DNA from: an uncultured Erythrobacter sp.
GTDB taxonomy: Bacteria > Pseudomonadota > Alphaproteobacteria > Sphingomonadales > Sphingomonadaceae
Reading direction: 5' to 3'
Length of the DNA stretch: 64,000 bases
Assembly: GCA_947499095.1 (NCBI GenBank)
Contig: CANMMR010000001.1
Location: 62,001-126,000, forward strand
Both the position numbers and the translations under genes were made by a program. Under the pieces are notes generated by a model that worked only from the letters and a program-made list of their open reading frames with translations, did no database searches and was not told where the DNA came from. Shown in pieces: positions 8,633 to 17,277 of the stretch. Every line of letters begins with the position of its first letter. The stretch's first letter is position 1.

Positions 8633-9481
8633 ATGGAACCTGACCAATCTATGAGCAACACCCCCGACCGGCGCATTGCATTGCTTATCGATGCAGACAA
8701 CGTATCGCATACCAAAGTCGCAGCGATAGTGGCCGAGTTATCAAAGTACGGCACTGCCAATATCCGCCGCGCCTACGGTGACTGGGCGAGTGCCGGACTT
8801 AAAGGCTGGAAAAGCAGACTTCATGACTCCGCGATCCGACCTATCCAGCAGTTCAGCTATTCAGCTGGTAAGAATTCGACAGATATTGCCCTGGTCATCG
8901 ATGCTATGGAGTTGCTTTACACCCAGGATCTGGATGCGTTCTGCATAGCCTCAAGTGATGCAGATTTCACGCCGCTGATCATGCAGCTCAAGGCCAATGG
9001 CCACGAAGTTTATGGGTTCGGTGAGCGCAAGACCCCCCAACCCTTTGTCAACGCGTGTACGACGTTCCTCTATCTCGACAGTCTTGACGATGAAGGCACT
9101 TCAGACCCGGAGGAAAAGGTCACAACGAAAATCGCGGATGCTCCAAAAACCAGAGGCAAAGCCGCCACGAAGACTATCTCGAAGCCCGAAGCCAATCCGC
9201 CGAAGCCAACGGCAAAGGTGCTTGCTCAGGATGCAGCCCTCGTCCGTGTCCTGCGCGGCGCGGTTGAGGCATCTGCTCACGACGATGGTTGGGCAGCCAT
9301 GTCGGCGGCGGGCAGTGCCGCGAAGCGGCAGGCGCCAATCGATCCCCGTAATTATGGCGTGAAGAACTTTCCGAAGCTTTTCGAGGCAACCGGTCTCTTC
9401 GAAATCTTCAAGGCCGAAAGCGGCCATAGCTATGTTGCAGACAAGCGTAATACGGACCGCTCGCCGCATCCTGATCGATAG
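8633..9481 (+). CDS. NYN-domain (LabA/DUF88-like) RNase with C-terminal OST-HTH-like domain
   Basis: Residues about 10-140 form a NYN domain of the PIN superfamily: ALLIDADN, then NSTDIALVIDAMELL, then the ASSDADFTPLI stretch, giving the conserved acidic residues expected for metal-dependent RNA cleavage. A Lys/Pro-rich linker (about 155-200) joins it to a C-terminal OST-HTH/LOTUS-like module with DGWAAMSAAGS and YGVKNFPKLFEATGLFE, thought to bind RNA. The start at 8633 has GAAGG just upstream; a TTG at 8564 would add 23 residues. Such proteins occur both as core genes and in defence islands; here the context is accessory. Confidence 0.85.
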   Translation: MEPDQSMSNTPDRRIALLIDADNVSHTKVAAIVAELSKYGTANIRRAYGDWASAGLKGWKSRLHDSAIRPIQQFSYSAGKNSTDIALVIDAMELLYTQDLDAFCIASSDADFTPLIMQLKANGHEVYGFGERKTPQPFVNACTTFLYLDSLDDEGTSDPEEKVTTKIADAPKTRGKAATKTISKPEANPPKPTAKVLAQDAALVRVLRGAVEASAHDDGWAAMSAAGSAAKRQAPIDPRNYGVKNFPKLFEATGLFEIFKAESGHSYVADKRNTDRSPHPDR

Positions 9482-9668
9482 GACTTCGGCTTTGGTTGCC
9501 AGCGTGCACACAGACAGCCAATTCGGTTCATTGTTCCCGCTTCCACCATTCAAGGCTCCAGCGAAGGCGACATTCCGCATGAGCTGACAGACTCCTTCGC
9601 GGAATGGTCAGTCATCGGCATCTTGAACTGAAGGCAAGGCCCTTCAGTAAGCCCGGGAGCTCGGGGCG

Positions 9669-11204
9669 TCAAAAACCCCTGGGGTCATCGTCATTTTCAT
9701 CGAACTCGATGTCGAAAAGCTCGTCATCGCCGCTTGTCTCGATGCTTCCGTCATCGTGCAAGGTGAACAGGACAGGGCCTGCTGGCGCAGGCGGCCGATA
9801 CATCCAGCGGCTGCGCACATAATCAAGGAGCTGTGCCAGCGCATCAACCTGGTCATCATGCCGGGAACTTGGAAATGCCAGAAGTTCGCGTCGAAATTCG
9901 TCAAGCCAGATTGCTTCACAGGGAAGCTGGAGCTGGCCGGATTCAACAATGCTGCTGATGCCAGCGGCGCGGGAATACTTGTCCTGCTCCGGATTACGCC
10001 CAATCGGCTTCGGAACTCCGGAATGGTTTCCGGCTCGCAAGGCCTGAAGCAGTTGCTGGCCTGACGCCTTGTCCTCGATGATAATGGTGCCCGCCTGGTG
10101 CAGACGCGCAAGTTCGATCGCCTTGCGCTCGAGCTCCGGAAATTCAAGCTTGCCGCGCCACACATCGATGAGGTGAATGCTCTTTTCTCGCATCACTGCA
10201 GTGATGCAGACCGAGAAGTCGTTGTACGATCCAATCTTGATCGCTGTATCCCAGGACTGAACGATCTCACCATAGGGCGCTAGAGCAGGATCGGGCTCGA
10301 AATAGGTCAGCCAGGCAGCCTTGAAGAGGTTGCCCTCGGCAGGCAGCGGCTGCTGCTGGTACTGGGCTTCGAAGGCCGGAGATCCCATCGAAGCCTTCAG
10401 CTCCATCAGAATGTCGAGCGGTTCGCGTTCAGGGTGCAGTACGTCGCCTTCCCGCCTGCGATAGACACCGCCGCGCGCCAGCATGATCGATTGCTCTTCG
10501 GTCGCGATGGCGGGCAGCGATAGATGGTCCCAGCCTCCCAGTTCCAGCAGCATCCCTGACAGATCGTGCTCGTGAAGCCGCTGCATCACGCACACAATCA
10601 CGCCTTTCTGCTTGTCGTCGAGGCGCGATGCGAGGGTCGACTTGAACCACTCGTTGACGGCGTTACGGGTCGTTTCTGAGTTTGCATCCTCAGGCTTGAT
10701 TACATCGTCGAGAATGATGATGTCGCCGCCGCGCCCGGTGAGCGATCCGCCAACCGAAGTGGCAAGCCGTCCGCCACCGCGCGTCGTTTCGAAATCATGC
10801 GAAGCGGATCGTGCGCGCGAGATGATCGTCGCCGGAAAGATCTCACGATACCAGGCTGATTCCATGACCGCCCGGCAGTCACGGGCAAACTTGCCGGAGA
10901 GTTCGTTCGAATAGCTTACGCAGACAAAGTTCAAGGTAGGGTCGCGGCCAAGCATCCACGCCACCCAGATCACCGACACCGTCTTCGACTTGCCATTGCG
11001 TGGTGGCAGATTGATCAGGGAGCGCTTCAGATCCCCGTCGCCGATGCGCTCAAGATGTTCGGCTATCGCATCGAGATGCCAGTTCCAGGCTAACATGTCG
11101 CCACCGCTGATCCACGGCCAGGCTTTGCGCAGGAAGGCAGTAAAATCGTGTCGGCACAACTGGGTAAGCAGCGCCTGCGGGTTTTCCATTGCGTGGTCAG
11201 TCAT
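9669..11204 (-). CDS. Phage terminase large subunit
   Basis: Motor-nuclease that pumps phage DNA into procapsids. The ATPase part shows Walker A LPPRNGKS and Walker B DIIILDDV. The C-terminal nuclease part has SWDTAIK, the IIEDKASG segment and HDDQVDALAQ, supplying the acidic metal ligands. At 511 aa it has normal length and no break. The start at 11204 is preceded by AGGAG; an upstream ATG at 11222 is possible. It overlaps the DUF5681 gene by 8 bp. No capsid, portal or protease gene follows within the window, so this terminase may package element DNA into another phage's particles or be a remnant. Confidence 0.92.
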   Translation of the reverse strand: MTDHAMENPQALLTQLCRHDFTAFLRKAWPWISGGDMLAWNWHLDAIAEHLERIGDGDLKRSLINLPPRNGKSKTVSVIWVAWMLGRDPTLNFVCVSYSNELSGKFARDCRAVMESAWYREIFPATIISRARSASHDFETTRGGGRLATSVGGSLTGRGGDIIILDDVIKPEDANSETTRNAVNEWFKSTLASRLDDKQKGVIVCVMQRLHEHDLSGMLLELGGWDHLSLPAIATEEQSIMLARGGVYRRREGDVLHPEREPLDILMELKASMGSPAFEAQYQQQPLPAEGNLFKAAWLTYFEPDPALAPYGEIVQSWDTAIKIGSYNDFSVCITAVMREKSIHLIDVWRGKLEFPELERKAIELARLHQAGTIIIEDKASGQQLLQALRAGNHSGVPKPIGRNPEQDKYSRAAGISSIVESGQLQLPCEAIWLDEFRRELLAFPSSRHDDQVDALAQLLDYVRSRWMYRPPAPAGPVLFTLHDDGSIETSGDDELFDIEFDENDDDPRGF

Positions 11205-11640
11205 TGCCGGTCTCCTGCGCATCAGCGGAGTTCGTGCCGTTCTCGGGCAAAGACGCGTCAGAAGGCATCGTTACCGATCGGCGGCCGAGCAGTTCATGCA
11301 GTATCTGCTGATCCTGAGCCGACAGCCGCTTGGTATCGCCGCCGCGGTCTTCTGGTCCGAACACCTGCATCACTAGATCGATCAGAGCCTTAATTGCTCT
11401 GACATCACCGGCTGCGGCGCGCGCCGTCAGCGTCTTGAGCATGAGCTGCTGCTTGGTCCCGCTAATCCGCTTGCCGTTCATCTGGATTTCCATGCGTGAG
11501 ATCAGCTCGGCATGAAGGTCAGCCTTGAGCCCGCGCGACGCTTTGGGGCGGCCGCGCGGATTACCTGACTGACCCTTCTTCCATCGGTTCTGCGCAGGCG
11601 GCTTGCCGTAGCCCACCTCATAGTCGTTTTGATCGGCCAT
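11197..11640 (-). CDS. DUF5681-domain protein (likely small terminase-like DNA-binding partner)
   Basis: 147 residues. The N terminus carries the DUF5681 hallmark NRWKKGQSGNPRGRPKAS, a basic DNA-binding-like stretch, followed by a helical region. Proteins with this domain usually sit just before a large terminase and are thought to act as its small-subunit or site-recognition partner (context-based, not shown). It is 3 bp downstream of the ParB-methyltransferase gene and overlaps the terminase start, so the three are one operon. The C terminus is Asp/Glu/Asn-rich. Confidence 0.85.
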   Translation of the reverse strand: MADQNDYEVGYGKPPAQNRWKKGQSGNPRGRPKASRGLKADLHAELISRMEIQMNGKRISGTKQQLMLKTLTARAAAGDVRAIKALIDLVMQVFGPEDRGGDTKRLSAQDQQILHELLGRRSVTMPSDASLPENGTNSADAQETGND

Positions 11641-11643
11641 GGC

Positions 11644-12951
11644 TCAGGCCTCCCCGCTCTTACGAGCTGCAGCAACGTCATCGAAGCAGCGGCCGTCGCC
11701 GGCCAGAATCGGAGTGAGGTCGGCCATGGCGGCGAGGCGCTTCACGGCCGTGTCCGCATAGCCTGGATCGAGTTCAATCCCGGCACCCCGTCGCCCGGTC
11801 CTGTGGGCAGCGATCAGTGTGGTGCCAGAGCCCAGGCAAGGATCAGCGACGAGATCACCGCGGTTTGAGCAGTCGATCAGGAAGTCCGCGACGAGCGCAG
11901 TCGGCTTGACCGTGCTGTGCGCGGCGAGATCGGCATCGCGACCTTTACGGAAGGTATTTGCGCCAGCATATTCGACTACGTTTGTTCGATATCGACCTGT
12001 CTCACCAAGCCCGAAATTGTTCGTGTGCTTTCCTTTGCCCGACTTGAACACGAAAACCAGTTCGTGCTGGCTACGATAGAAGGCACCCTGGCCGCCATTG
12101 TCCTTTTTCCAGACAATCAGCTGCTTGTGCTCAGAATATACGCCGTCCGCAGCGTCAAGCAGTTCTCGCGTGTGCCGCCAATCCATGCACTGATAGTGGA
12201 TCGAACCACTGGTGGAGAACCGAACGCAATTGCGGAAGATCGCGCGCAGAAATGCAATAAACTCCGGCTGGCTCATCTCGCCTGCACCCATCACGAACTC
12301 GCGATGCCGGTTCCGACCGTTGCCAGAAACGAACCCATCAATCTTTACGTTGTAGGGACAGTCCGCAAACACGATTGCGACGCGATCGTCGCCCAACAAT
12401 GCCTCCCAGCTTTTGGCATCGCGGGCGTCACCGCAAAAGACCCGGTGCGGGCCGATCAGCCAGAGGTCGCCAGGCCTCGATATTGGCTCGACTTCCGGAT
12501 CGGGCAGTTCGACTTCTTCGGTCCTGGCGGCAGCAGTCTCGGGAATCGCGAAATCAAGATCAGCGATGCTGAATCCGGTGATTTCGAGCTCGTAGCCATC
12601 CTCGAACAGGAAATTCAGTTCTTCGGCGAGCAGATCTTCATCCCAGCCGGAGAGATCCGAGATGCGGTTCTCGGCTACTATGAAGGCGCGCCGATCGGCA
12701 TCGGTGATGAACTGAGCGCGGATCACCGGTACTTCTGGCAGCTTCATCTTCTTCGCGGCGAGCCAACGTCCGTGACCCGCCGCGATCATGTTCGTGTCGT
12801 CGACGATGATGGGTACCAGCCAACCGAAGCGCTCGATGCTGGCGGCTATCTGCGCAATCTGCTGGTCGGTATGGGTGCGGGCGTTTCGCGGATTGGGCGA
12901 GATGGACGAAGTAGCGATCTTCTCGACCGCAGGGTGGATGCTATTTTTCAC
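11644..12951 (-). CDS. ParB-domain DNA methyltransferase (N4/N6-type) with altered catalytic motif
   Basis: Residues 1-130 are a ParB/sulfiredoxin-like domain (NPRNARTHTDQQI, ending in GHGRWLAAKKM). The rest is a class-beta amino-methyltransferase with the order motif IV then motif I (DPCLGSGTTLIAA). It would methylate adenine or cytosine amino groups. Motif IV reads ADCPYNV where the family has DPPYNV, and motif I has Cys where Phe is usual (DPFLGSG). The GTG at 12951 with GAGGAG upstream is the better start; a TTG at 12966 overlaps that site. Similar genes sit beside phage terminases and probably protect or mark phage DNA. Activity is uncertain because of the motif change. Confidence 0.85.
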   Translation of the reverse strand: MKNSIHPAVEKIATSSISPNPRNARTHTDQQIAQIAASIERFGWLVPIIVDDTNMIAAGHGRWLAAKKMKLPEVPVIRAQFITDADRRAFIVAENRISDLSGWDEDLLAEELNFLFEDGYELEITGFSIADLDFAIPETAAARTEEVELPDPEVEPISRPGDLWLIGPHRVFCGDARDAKSWEALLGDDRVAIVFADCPYNVKIDGFVSGNGRNRHREFVMGAGEMSQPEFIAFLRAIFRNCVRFSTSGSIHYQCMDWRHTRELLDAADGVYSEHKQLIVWKKDNGGQGAFYRSQHELVFVFKSGKGKHTNNFGLGETGRYRTNVVEYAGANTFRKGRDADLAAHSTVKPTALVADFLIDCSNRGDLVADPCLGSGTTLIAAHRTGRRGAGIELDPGYADTAVKRLAAMADLTPILAGDGRCFDDVAAARKSGEA

Positions 12952-13032
12952 CGGGGTGCTCCTCAAACTGAAAAAGGAGCTATCCAGTTAGAGCATCTCG
13001 GGAGGCGAGTGACTCACGAAAACGATGCCGAA

Positions 13033-13683
13033 TTAATATTTCCTGGAGACAATGTTTCGAATCGTCCCCTCTCCGGGGGGATCATAACCCAGCCGTTTGT
13101 CCATCACGTCACGGACCAACCACAGCGCGCGCTCGCTGCGACAGGGTATCTGCATTGGAACTGGCAGCCGTCCAAGTATTGGATGCTCGATAACGTCGCG
13201 ATCGGATAGCAGGTTCCTGAACTGCGGATAGAGAAAGCGGATCAGGTTATTGCGCTGAAGTTTGCGCAGTTTCTTGAAGTCCCTTTTTCCGCGCTCTGCT
13301 TCGGATAGACCCACCGGCTTGCGCAGTCGGGTGGACAAAAGCTCGATGTAGGGCCGCGGAACGTCATTGCGCCTGCAACGCTCTAACTTTCTTGCCAATG
13401 TCTCTTGTGAGGGCATTGAACGGGGACGTGCGCCGCGAACCCTGCGCAAAATGTGAGTGATCGCACGACTATCCTTCCTCCCGAGTAGCGGCGGGTCAAT
13501 TTGCCGGAAGGCATCCAGCAACATCTCATCGGTCGCGCCCGCCCCCCGCGCGCAATATCGCGCGACCATTGATGGGGTGATCAATGAATAGTGGGCATAC
13601 CGCGCGCTCATGAACCGAGGCTGCAAGATAATTCCTGTTATGCCTAGGCGTTTTCTTGCAGTCAGCTCGAAACTGATGTGCAA
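13033..13683 (-). CDS. Hypothetical basic protein of the recombinase-terminase block
   Basis: Up to 216 residues, very rich in Arg and Lys, unrecognised. The reading frame starts at a TTG (13683); an ATG at 13611 (MSARYAHYSLI) would give 192 residues, and I cannot decide between them. The middle contains ERCRRNDVPRPYIELLSTRL and a basic helix RDFKKLRKLQRNN, suggesting nucleic-acid binding. It lies between the RepB-like pair and the methyltransferase, 81 bp before the latter, on the same strand, with a perfect hairpin in the leader at 13700-13730. Confidence 0.6.
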   Translation of the reverse strand: MHISFELTARKRLGITGIILQPRFMSARYAHYSLITPSMVARYCARGAGATDEMLLDAFRQIDPPLLGRKDSRAITHILRRVRGARPRSMPSQETLARKLERCRRNDVPRPYIELLSTRLRKPVGLSEAERGKRDFKKLRKLQRNNLIRFLYPQFRNLLSDRDVIEHPILGRLPVPMQIPCRSERALWLVRDVMDKRLGYDPPGEGTIRNIVSRKY

Positions 13684-13699
13684 TCGGTGAGGCGGCGAG

Positions 13700-13730
13700 G
13701 CGCGCCAGCCGGCCTTCTCGGCTGGCGCGC
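13700..13730. repeat. Perfect 12-bp inverted repeat (hairpin)
   Basis: GCGCGCCAGCCG at 13700-13711 pairs exactly with CGGCTGGCGCGC at 13719-13730 across a 7-base loop. It lies between the RepB-like gene and the hypothetical gene, immediately upstream of the latter. No T run follows on either strand, so it is not a classical terminator. It could be a protein-binding site (for the neighbouring ParB proteins, for instance), an attenuator or a processing site. Confidence 0.7.
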
Positions 13731-13863
13731 ATCACCTGACGAGGGCCTTCCGGTCCCCGGGTGGGCTTCATGCGGGTTCGCCGCCATTCCCACCGCCGCG
13801 CTCGATCCGCCTCACAGTGCGGCGTCTCCTGCGGTCCCCGCGCTTATCGGGTCCGGGTCCCCA

Positions 13864-14754
13864 TCATGCCGCCTTCCGCAAGTCGGCTATTTTCTGGAAT
13901 TCGCTCAAGAGCTCTGGATGATGCTTGGCCAGGTGACGAACTACCCGTGCATTTTCGAGCAAATTTGCGAGGTATGCCGAGGCTAGCACCAGATCGAGAT
14001 GGTCCACTCCATAGCTGTGCTCGATGGCTTTGAATTCCCGGTCAAGCCGGACAGACTCTTCTGTCATGAGATCGGCCTGCTCTGCGGTAAGGCCTGGAAT
14101 AGCAGCGGTCTTTCCTTCAACCAGCTGATCAGCAGGCGTCGCCGCCACGATCGATTTCGCATAGCTTATTGAATACTGGTTCATTGCGACCATCATTTCA
14201 GCGGCCGCAATCTGGCGCATGGGCTTCAGCTTACGCAGCTGGACAAAGGTATTCATCGGTACGTGCTTGTCACGCAACAGTTCTGCGACTTCGTCGCAAA
14301 TCCCGACAAGGAGGTTCCGCTTCTTGCGGATGCTCGCAATGTTAACGTTGAGCGTGCGGGCCAACCGCTCTTCCGGCACGCCCTGCTTCACGGCTTTCAT
14401 GATCATCCGATGCTCCTGGATGATCGCAATGCGGCTTACGCGCTTGTTGTAGGTGAAGGCCTCGTCTTCGGTCGCCACAAGGCACACGACCTCAGCCTCA
14501 CCCTGAGCGATCAGGATATCCAGCCGTAGATGACCGTCAAGCAGTCGAAAGCGTCCAGGAGACGTGGGGTCACGGGCTACTACTGGAGGTTCAATAATTC
14601 CGACTTCGCGAATTGAAGACTTTATCTGGCGATACTTGATCGACTTGCGCACTTCAGGACGAGTTTTGCGCAAAGGCACTATATCAGCGATGGCAATGCG
14701 AAGCGTTGTATCTTCGAATGCCTGGGCCAGATCGCGTTCTGTTCGCCGGTTCAC
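13864..14754 (-). CDS. ParB/RepB-type partition-like protein, second copy
   Basis: 296 residues. The N-terminal ParB-like domain has the sulfiredoxin-type signature FRLLDGHLRLDILIAQG, followed by a helix-turn-helix region (VPEERLARTLNVNIASIRKK) and a RepB-like C-terminal helical domain. Such proteins normally bind centromere-like DNA for plasmid partition, but no ParA or RepA is present here. It starts with GTG overlapping the stop of the first copy by 4 bp. The pair always reads downstream of the recombinase, so a role as accessory or directionality factors for recombination is an attractive inference. Confidence 0.85.
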   Translation of the reverse strand: MNRRTERDLAQAFEDTTLRIAIADIVPLRKTRPEVRKSIKYRQIKSSIREVGIIEPPVVARDPTSPGRFRLLDGHLRLDILIAQGEAEVVCLVATEDEAFTYNKRVSRIAIIQEHRMIMKAVKQGVPEERLARTLNVNIASIRKKRNLLVGICDEVAELLRDKHVPMNTFVQLRKLKPMRQIAAAEMMVAMNQYSISYAKSIVAATPADQLVEGKTAAIPGLTAEQADLMTEESVRLDREFKAIEHSYGVDHLDLVLASAYLANLLENARVVRHLAKHHPELLSEFQKIADLRKAA

Positions 14755-15644
14755 AAGGCGGGCTCCGGAAGCGGTGTCAATCGCTCGGCAAGATTCTGTG
14801 GCAGCGTCGCCAGTTCTTCGTCTTCAAGCAGGGCGAGGAAGACCTCATCTTCGGATAACCGGCGCAGCGCCTCGACTATAAACAGCAATCGATCGCGCGT
14901 GGTTTGAGCACGGCGGATAAGCGATCGCTTGCGCGCGGCATCTTCCTGATATGCTTTGACCAAAGCATCGGCGGAAACCGCGGCGCGTTTGCGACCATCG
15001 CCGTCGGTGAGGCCCTTGCCGCGTCGGCGTCGGGCTTCAACGACCTTGCGGGCGATCAGGAGTTTGCGGCCCTTCAGTAGTCCACGTTCGTACGCGCTCG
15101 ACAGGGCCGCCTGAACATCGTGATCCTCTGCTTCCGCAATCTCGACAGCCACGCTCAGCGGGACATGCCCGCTTTCGACCGACCGCAGCAGGCGTTGCTC
15201 GCCTTTTTCGAGCAGGCGCGAAACCCCATGCACATATTCGTATGTGAGACCCGTCTTTCTCGCGATCTCGGCCTGCGAGTAACCGCGCTCCCCCATTCCG
15301 CGAATATCCTGAAGCAGATCAAGCGCCCGATGCTGCCTGCGCGCGCAGTTCTCGACCAGACTTGCAACAAGGCAATCTTCCTGATCTGCGCTGACCACGA
15401 GAGCGGGAACTTCGACTTGGCCGAGTGCCATATAGGCTTCGAGCCGTCCCTGGCCGCAGACCAGGTCATAATAAGGGCCGCCGGCCTCCGCGCGCCGCGT
15501 CACGGTGATCGGCTTCTTCAAACCAACCTTGGCGATGTTTTCAACAATCTCCTTGAAATTACGCTGATTGCGCACGCGCGGATTGAGAATCTTGACCCGG
15601 CCGACCGGGATCATTTCGACGCGTTGGGCTGGTAGCGCCGACAT
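14751..15644 (-). CDS. ParB/RepB-type partition-like protein, first copy
   Basis: 297 residues. The ParB-like domain shows YYDLVCGQGRLEAYMALGQ and a second motif VENCARRQHRALD; an HTH follows (YSQAEIARKTGLTYEYVHG), then a basic linker and a helical tail. It differs clearly from the second copy in the linker and tail, so the two are old paralogs rather than a recent duplication. The ATG at 15644 overlaps the recombinase stop in TGATG (a GTG at 15647 is the alternative). No partition ATPase is nearby, which argues against ordinary plasmid segregation. Confidence 0.85.
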   Translation of the reverse strand: MSALPAQRVEMIPVGRVKILNPRVRNQRNFKEIVENIAKVGLKKPITVTRRAEAGGPYYDLVCGQGRLEAYMALGQVEVPALVVSADQEDCLVASLVENCARRQHRALDLLQDIRGMGERGYSQAEIARKTGLTYEYVHGVSRLLEKGEQRLLRSVESGHVPLSVAVEIAEAEDHDVQAALSSAYERGLLKGRKLLIARKVVEARRRRGKGLTDGDGRKRAAVSADALVKAYQEDAARKRSLIRRAQTTRDRLLFIVEALRRLSEDEVFLALLEDEELATLPQNLAERLTPLPEPAL

Positions 15645-17218
15645 CACGCGGCCTTCCGAAACTGCGCGCGAGCGGCCATCTGATAGAATGTGTCCAGGGA
15701 TTCGAAGCGGTAGGCGTCGAAGGACAGGCCATTGAATTCGGCAAGCCGGAAGACTGCATCTCGCATATCGAGCAGCGGAAGTAGGTAATAGTCCAGCGCT
15801 TCCTCATTGCCGCTATCCATACGTATGGCGATGGTGATGTTGGGCTTCAGCCTAGTATCAAGTCGGAGCTTCCAGCGCAGCGAGCCAGCGGATGTCCGGA
15901 AACAGCGAACGATGACGAGTGAGGCGGTGAATTCGCGATTTACCGTGAGGAGGTCGGTAACAGAGTCTCGCACCACTGAGCCACCAACACGCTGGATGCC
16001 AGCTACAACCATCTCCATGATCCCAGGATACATCGCCCGCAATTTGCGATTGGTTTCCAGGTACCGATAGTCGTGATCGGGGGTGAATCCGACCAGGGTA
16101 TAGGCTCGCAGCAAGCTTCCAAAACGCGTGCGGAACGAACTGCTCGACGGGCAGTCGTCCGTCTCATCGATAATTAAACCGGAAAGACACCCATTGCGCG
16201 CGAGGATCTGTGACAGCGCCTGCAGCATCTCTTCATCACTCAAACGCGCGCTTCGCTGCCGAATGATTGTTTGAGCCGCCTCAAACAGCCCTGCGTCAAC
16301 AATTCCGGCGAATGCACCGTCGGCCCTGATCCACTCCTCAGGGTCATTGCGCACATGGCTGCCTTTGAGCTTACAGGAGGTGCGCGCCCACACATTGTTG
16401 CCGATGTATTTTTCATTGATCAGCAATTGATGAACCGAGCCGCGCGTCCATGGCCGGCCGCGATCTGTCGTGACACCTCGCTCATTGAGGCCCCCTGCGA
16501 TTTCCCTTTCGCTGCGTCCGCCTTCAACGAAAAGTCGGTAGACTTCACGGACGATCTCCACCTCATCTGTCGGGCCCGGAACGAGGATCACGCGATCTGT
16601 GGTTATGCTTTTGTGCTCGCCTTGATCGAGCAGCCCCTTTTCACGCCCCTCTTGGTCAACCAGCATACGGCGCAGGCCAAATCCAGCAGGGCCGCCCTGT
16701 CGGTAGCCTAGCCGGATGAGGTTGGCTTGGCCGGCAAACACCTTGACCGATAGTTCGCGGCTGTACTCGCCGGCCATCGCCCTTTTGACGGTCTTTATGA
16801 TCGAGGAACCGATGCTGCCGTCGTTCTCGAATTGCTCAGCACAATAGTGGACCTGGACGCCCGCTCGCCGGCAGCGTAGCTCATAGGACGCGGCTTCATC
16901 GGGATCCTGGAAGCGTCCCCATCGGCTGACATCATAAACAAGCAATGCCTCGAAGTCCGCGTCGCCTGCCTCCACATCTGCCAACAGCTTCTGAAGGCCG
17001 AGGCGCCCGCCAATATCGAGGCCACTCTTCCCCTCGTCGGCATACGTACGAACAATCTCGTAGCCGCGTTGCTCGGCATACTTTTGGATCGCTGACGCCT
17101 GGTTGTCAGTTGAATACTTCTGGTGCTCGGTCGACATGCGGACATACTCAGCGGCCCGCAACTTGGGCTGATCGACCGGTGGCGCCGGTCCTTGTGTATC
17201 CAGCCATTTTATTACCAT
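15644..17218 (-). CDS. Large serine recombinase (site-specific integrase/resolvase family)
   Basis: Catalyses DNA strand exchange through a serine-DNA bond. The resolvase domain begins about residue 21 with AAEYVRMSTEHQKYS, where Ser29 is the likely nucleophile, and continues with DEGKSGLDIGGR and YDVSRWGRF. The recombinase domain follows (GGPAGFGLRR, then SEREIAGGLNERGV and the INEKYIGNNVW stretch). After about residue 330 the usual zinc-ribbon is not obvious; instead there is a 190-residue tail containing RFGSLLRAYTLVGF. GAGG precedes the start. It heads a three-gene overlapping operon with two RepB-like genes and probably mobilises the island. Confidence 0.9.
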   Translation of the reverse strand: MVIKWLDTQGPAPPVDQPKLRAAEYVRMSTEHQKYSTDNQASAIQKYAEQRGYEIVRTYADEGKSGLDIGGRLGLQKLLADVEAGDADFEALLVYDVSRWGRFQDPDEAASYELRCRRAGVQVHYCAEQFENDGSIGSSIIKTVKRAMAGEYSRELSVKVFAGQANLIRLGYRQGGPAGFGLRRMLVDQEGREKGLLDQGEHKSITTDRVILVPGPTDEVEIVREVYRLFVEGGRSEREIAGGLNERGVTTDRGRPWTRGSVHQLLINEKYIGNNVWARTSCKLKGSHVRNDPEEWIRADGAFAGIVDAGLFEAAQTIIRQRSARLSDEEMLQALSQILARNGCLSGLIIDETDDCPSSSSFRTRFGSLLRAYTLVGFTPDHDYRYLETNRKLRAMYPGIMEMVVAGIQRVGGSVVRDSVTDLLTVNREFTASLVIVRCFRTSAGSLRWKLRLDTRLKPNITIAIRMDSGNEEALDYYLLPLLDMRDAVFRLAEFNGLSFDAYRFESLDTFYQMAARAQFRKAA

Positions 17219-17277
17219 TGCTGCCTCACCGGGCGCCAGTTGCGTTGATCATGCTTTACAACAGGAAAGGCCGAAGC

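Noticed and set aside
11917-13209. A 430-codon plus-strand frame across the methyltransferase gene
   Set aside because: Antisense to the ParB-domain methyltransferase, which has clear motifs; the plus frame has no domain.
13864-15644. Plasmid partition locus (parA/parB) indicating an integrated plasmid
   Set aside because: No ParA or replication initiator is present, and both RepB-like genes are coupled to a recombinase, so a plasmid origin is not supported.
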